This document shows, piece after piece, positions 63,927-64,000 of a DNA stretch of 64,000 nucleotides (positions are counted from its first letter, which is position 1; each line of letters opens with the position of its first letter). The position numbers and the translations under genes were made by a program. Source of the stretch: Acinetobacter proteolyticus (GTDB lineage Bacteria; Pseudomonadota; Gammaproteobacteria; Pseudomonadales; Moraxellaceae); the NCBI RefSeq assembly GCF_000367945.1, contig NZ_KB849179.1:2834057-2898056 (forward strand), written 5' to 3'. The notes under the pieces were generated by a model, which was given only the letters and a program-made list of their open reading frames with translations, did not search any database and was not told where the DNA came from.

Positions 63927-64000
63927 GCGGGAATAGCTCAGTTGGTAGAGCATAACCTTGCCAAGGTTGGGGTCGGGAGTTCGAGTCTCCTTTCCCGCTC
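63927..64000 (+). tRNA. tRNA-Gly(GCC), 3' end cut by the window
   Basis: The acceptor arm GCGGGAA (63927-63933) pairs with TTCCCGC (63992-63998). The D arm GCTC..GAGC, the anticodon loop TTGCCAA with anticodon GCC, and the T loop TTCGAGT are all visible. The gene is complete except for the CA of the encoded CCA end, which would lie just beyond position 64000. Confidence 0.95.

Overview
The window looks like a stretch of gamma-proteobacterial chromosome, most likely from Acinetobacter. The reasons are AT-rich intergenic DNA, the atpIBEFHAGDC order, a zur-znuCB operon divergent from znuA, a def / LysM protein / dprA / tsaC block, an ANT(3'')-II-like nucleotidyltransferase next to guaA, and protocatechuate/benzoate-type (AAHS) aromatic transport linked to an OprD-type porin. 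The genus is inferred from gene content and protein style, not from a database search. No insertion sequence, prophage, integron or CRISPR array was seen.

Layout. 1-9 kb: the end of a receiver-domain protein, an unrecognised protein, a membrane protein with a lipid-binding-like domain, a copper receptor (OprC type) with a His-rich DUF2946 protein, then def, a LysM protein, dprA and tsaC. About 9.0-9.15 kb: a compact three-hairpin minus-strand transcript candidate with its own promoter and terminator. 9.4-19.5 kb: a ten-gene minus-strand module for uptake and probably oxidation of purines or nucleosides. It has a BMP-type binding protein, two permeases and an ATPase, a Tsx-like outer-membrane channel, a guanine-deaminase-like enzyme, a LysR regulator, and a split Rieske oxygenase with a GST-like partner. 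19.8-25.8 kb: an EamA exporter, a TetR regulator divergent from two tandemly duplicated MFS exporters, an AraC regulator and a thiol peroxidase. 26-34 kb: a lipoprotein and the complete F1Fo ATP synthase operon.

34-45.6 kb: the zinc-uptake regulon (znuA, zur, znuC, znuB) with a perfect Zur box, a LysE exporter, a DyP peroxidase, argS followed by a pair of covarying structured repeats, a SPOR protein, and stress genes (GST, OsmC, pirin). An autoregulated-looking PadR (YqjI-like) operon with a Fur-like protein and two small DUF genes follows. 45.7-55.7 kb: a gentisate catabolic cluster (porin, transporter, fumarylpyruvate hydrolase, maleylpyruvate isomerase, gentisate 1,2-dioxygenase) with a divergent LysR regulator and inverted repeats in the shared promoter, then an aldehyde dehydrogenase, another LysR regulator and the aminoglycoside nucleotidyltransferase. 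55.8-64 kb: guaA, DUF445, small envelope and stress proteins (YgiW, DoxX, DedA, LysE), an orphan ParA-lipoprotein pair, a SirB2-like protein, BolA and the start of a tRNA-Gly(GCC) gene cut by the window edge.

The best candidate for something undescribed is the split Rieske system at 16-18.2 kb. One protein keeps the mononuclear iron motif but has lost the Rieske ligands. Its upstream neighbour keeps the Rieske ligands but has only a degenerate remnant where the catalytic domain should be. A GST-like third protein is translationally coupled. The arrangement recalls the NdmC/NdmD/NdmE caffeine N-demethylase parts, but sits inside a purine transport module with no reductase in view.
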